NCBI GenBank assembly: GCA_910586295.1
Contig: CAJUGE010000090.1
Coordinates: forward strand, 1-62,217
Origin: an uncultured Bacilli bacterium
GTDB taxonomy: Bacteria; Bacillota_I; Bacilli_A; RF39; UBA660
Length of the DNA stretch: 62,217 nucleotides
Direction of reading: 5' to 3'
The translations under genes were made by a program, and so were the position numbers. The stretch's first letter is position 1, and every line of letters starts with the position of its first letter. Below are positions 62,035-62,217 of this stretch, in pieces. The notes under the pieces were generated by a model. The model was not told the origin of the DNA. It searched no databases and saw only the letters and a list, made by a program, of their open reading frames with translations.

Positions 62035-62066
62035 ATAAGTAGAAGATAATTCTACTTATTTTTTAT
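62035..62066 (+). terminator. Terminator after the 61894 gene
   Basis: ATAAGTAGAA (62035-62044) pairs with TTCTACTTAT (62050-62059), with a T-run to 62064. The TnpB element starts directly after it. Confidence 0.85.
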
Positions 62067-62217
62067 ATAATAAGAAAGTTATGCTAAAATTCAAAAAAAC
62101 AAAAAAATGTTTGACAATCATATATTTGCTATGTTACACTTGATTTATGGTAAAGGAGGCATGGTATTATGATGATTAATAAGGCTTATAAATTTAGGTT
62201 ATATCCAAGTGATATGC
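62061..62217 (+). mobile_element. IS200/IS605-type TnpB element, left end (continues beyond window)
   Basis: The left border, GAAAGTTATGCTAAAAT (62074-62090) with flanking bases, matches the relic at 19073-19100. A promoter (TTGACA at about 62111) and tnpB follow. No tnpA is present before tnpB, as in TnpB-only elements. Confidence 0.72.
62169..62217 (+). CDS. tnpB: TnpB, N-terminal start (3' cut by window edge)
   Basis: AAAGGAGG precedes two overlapping ATG codons (62169 and 62172). The first residues, MINKAYKFRLYPSDM, are the standard beginning of TnpB/OrfB proteins (K-A-Y-K-F-R-L-Y-P). Only 16 codons are inside the window. Together with the C-terminal end at 1-143, both edges of the window fall in this kind of gene. 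Confidence 0.85.
   Translation, partial: MMINKAYKFRLYPSDM

Noticed and set aside
1..62217. CRISPR array, rRNA or tRNA genes
   Set aside because: No regularly spaced repeats, no rRNA-like stretches and no cloverleaf with a GGTTCGA-type T-loop were seen on either strand.
1..62217. Mycoplasma-type code (UGA = Trp)
   Set aside because: Many genes end in TGA (for example 1845 and 45502) and tryptophans in conserved motifs are TGG.

Overview
The window is a low-GC (about 30% by eye) chromosomal segment from a Gram-positive-type bacterium of the Bacillota/Bacilli lineage. The evidence is a PolC-type replicative polymerase with built-in PHP and exonuclease domains, CIRCE-controlled hrcA-grpE-dnaK-dnaJ, a tRNA-Thr T-box leader, MurT/GatD and FemAB cell-wall enzymes, and Shine-Dalgarno starts of the AGGAGG/AGGTG type. 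TGA is used as a stop and Trp is TGG, so the code is standard. Small gene sizes and many unrecognised small proteins suggest an uncultured gut lineage such as RF39-like Bacilli (inference only). Both window edges fall inside TnpB (IS200/IS605-type) elements, as if the contig broke at repeats.

Layout: 1-143 is the 3' end of a tnpB. 210-2937 holds a GNAT-YoaP acetyltransferase, an SPL-like radical SAM protein and a UMPH-1/cN-III-like HAD nucleotidase. 2992-5787 is secG-rnr-smpB. After an XRE regulator and asnS comes a tandem family of small paralogs (8348-10147), with a fifth, frameshifted member at 10163-10436. 10483-15157 is the class I heat-shock operon behind two CIRCE operators. 15219-18968 carries a lipoprotein, an MBOAT/DHHW-like O-acetylation pair and, behind a likely small RNA, a membrane protein. 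A decayed tnpB element follows, then murT-gatD on the minus strand, with GatD lacking its catalytic residues. 21648-28320 has membrane proteins, a MOP flippase, hisS, a TtcA-like enzyme, a probable 6S RNA and tcdA. 28587-33353 is polC and vanZ; vanZ is clipped by a complete IS66-family insertion (33334-35068) with a perfect 8-bp target duplication. polA, a large seven-repeat protein, a FemAB transferase and enolase follow.

The most unusual region is 43841-56276: one tightly packed operon of seven paralogous proteins of about 500-560 residues, each with two membrane segments flanking an exported domain, with queA inserted between the sixth and seventh. No family I can name matches them. The last 6 kb contains a DUF378 protein, a LolA/DUF4367-like lipoprotein, a Thr T-box operon (two tiny ORFs and a TGS-less thrS), several small proteins, and the start of another tnpB.
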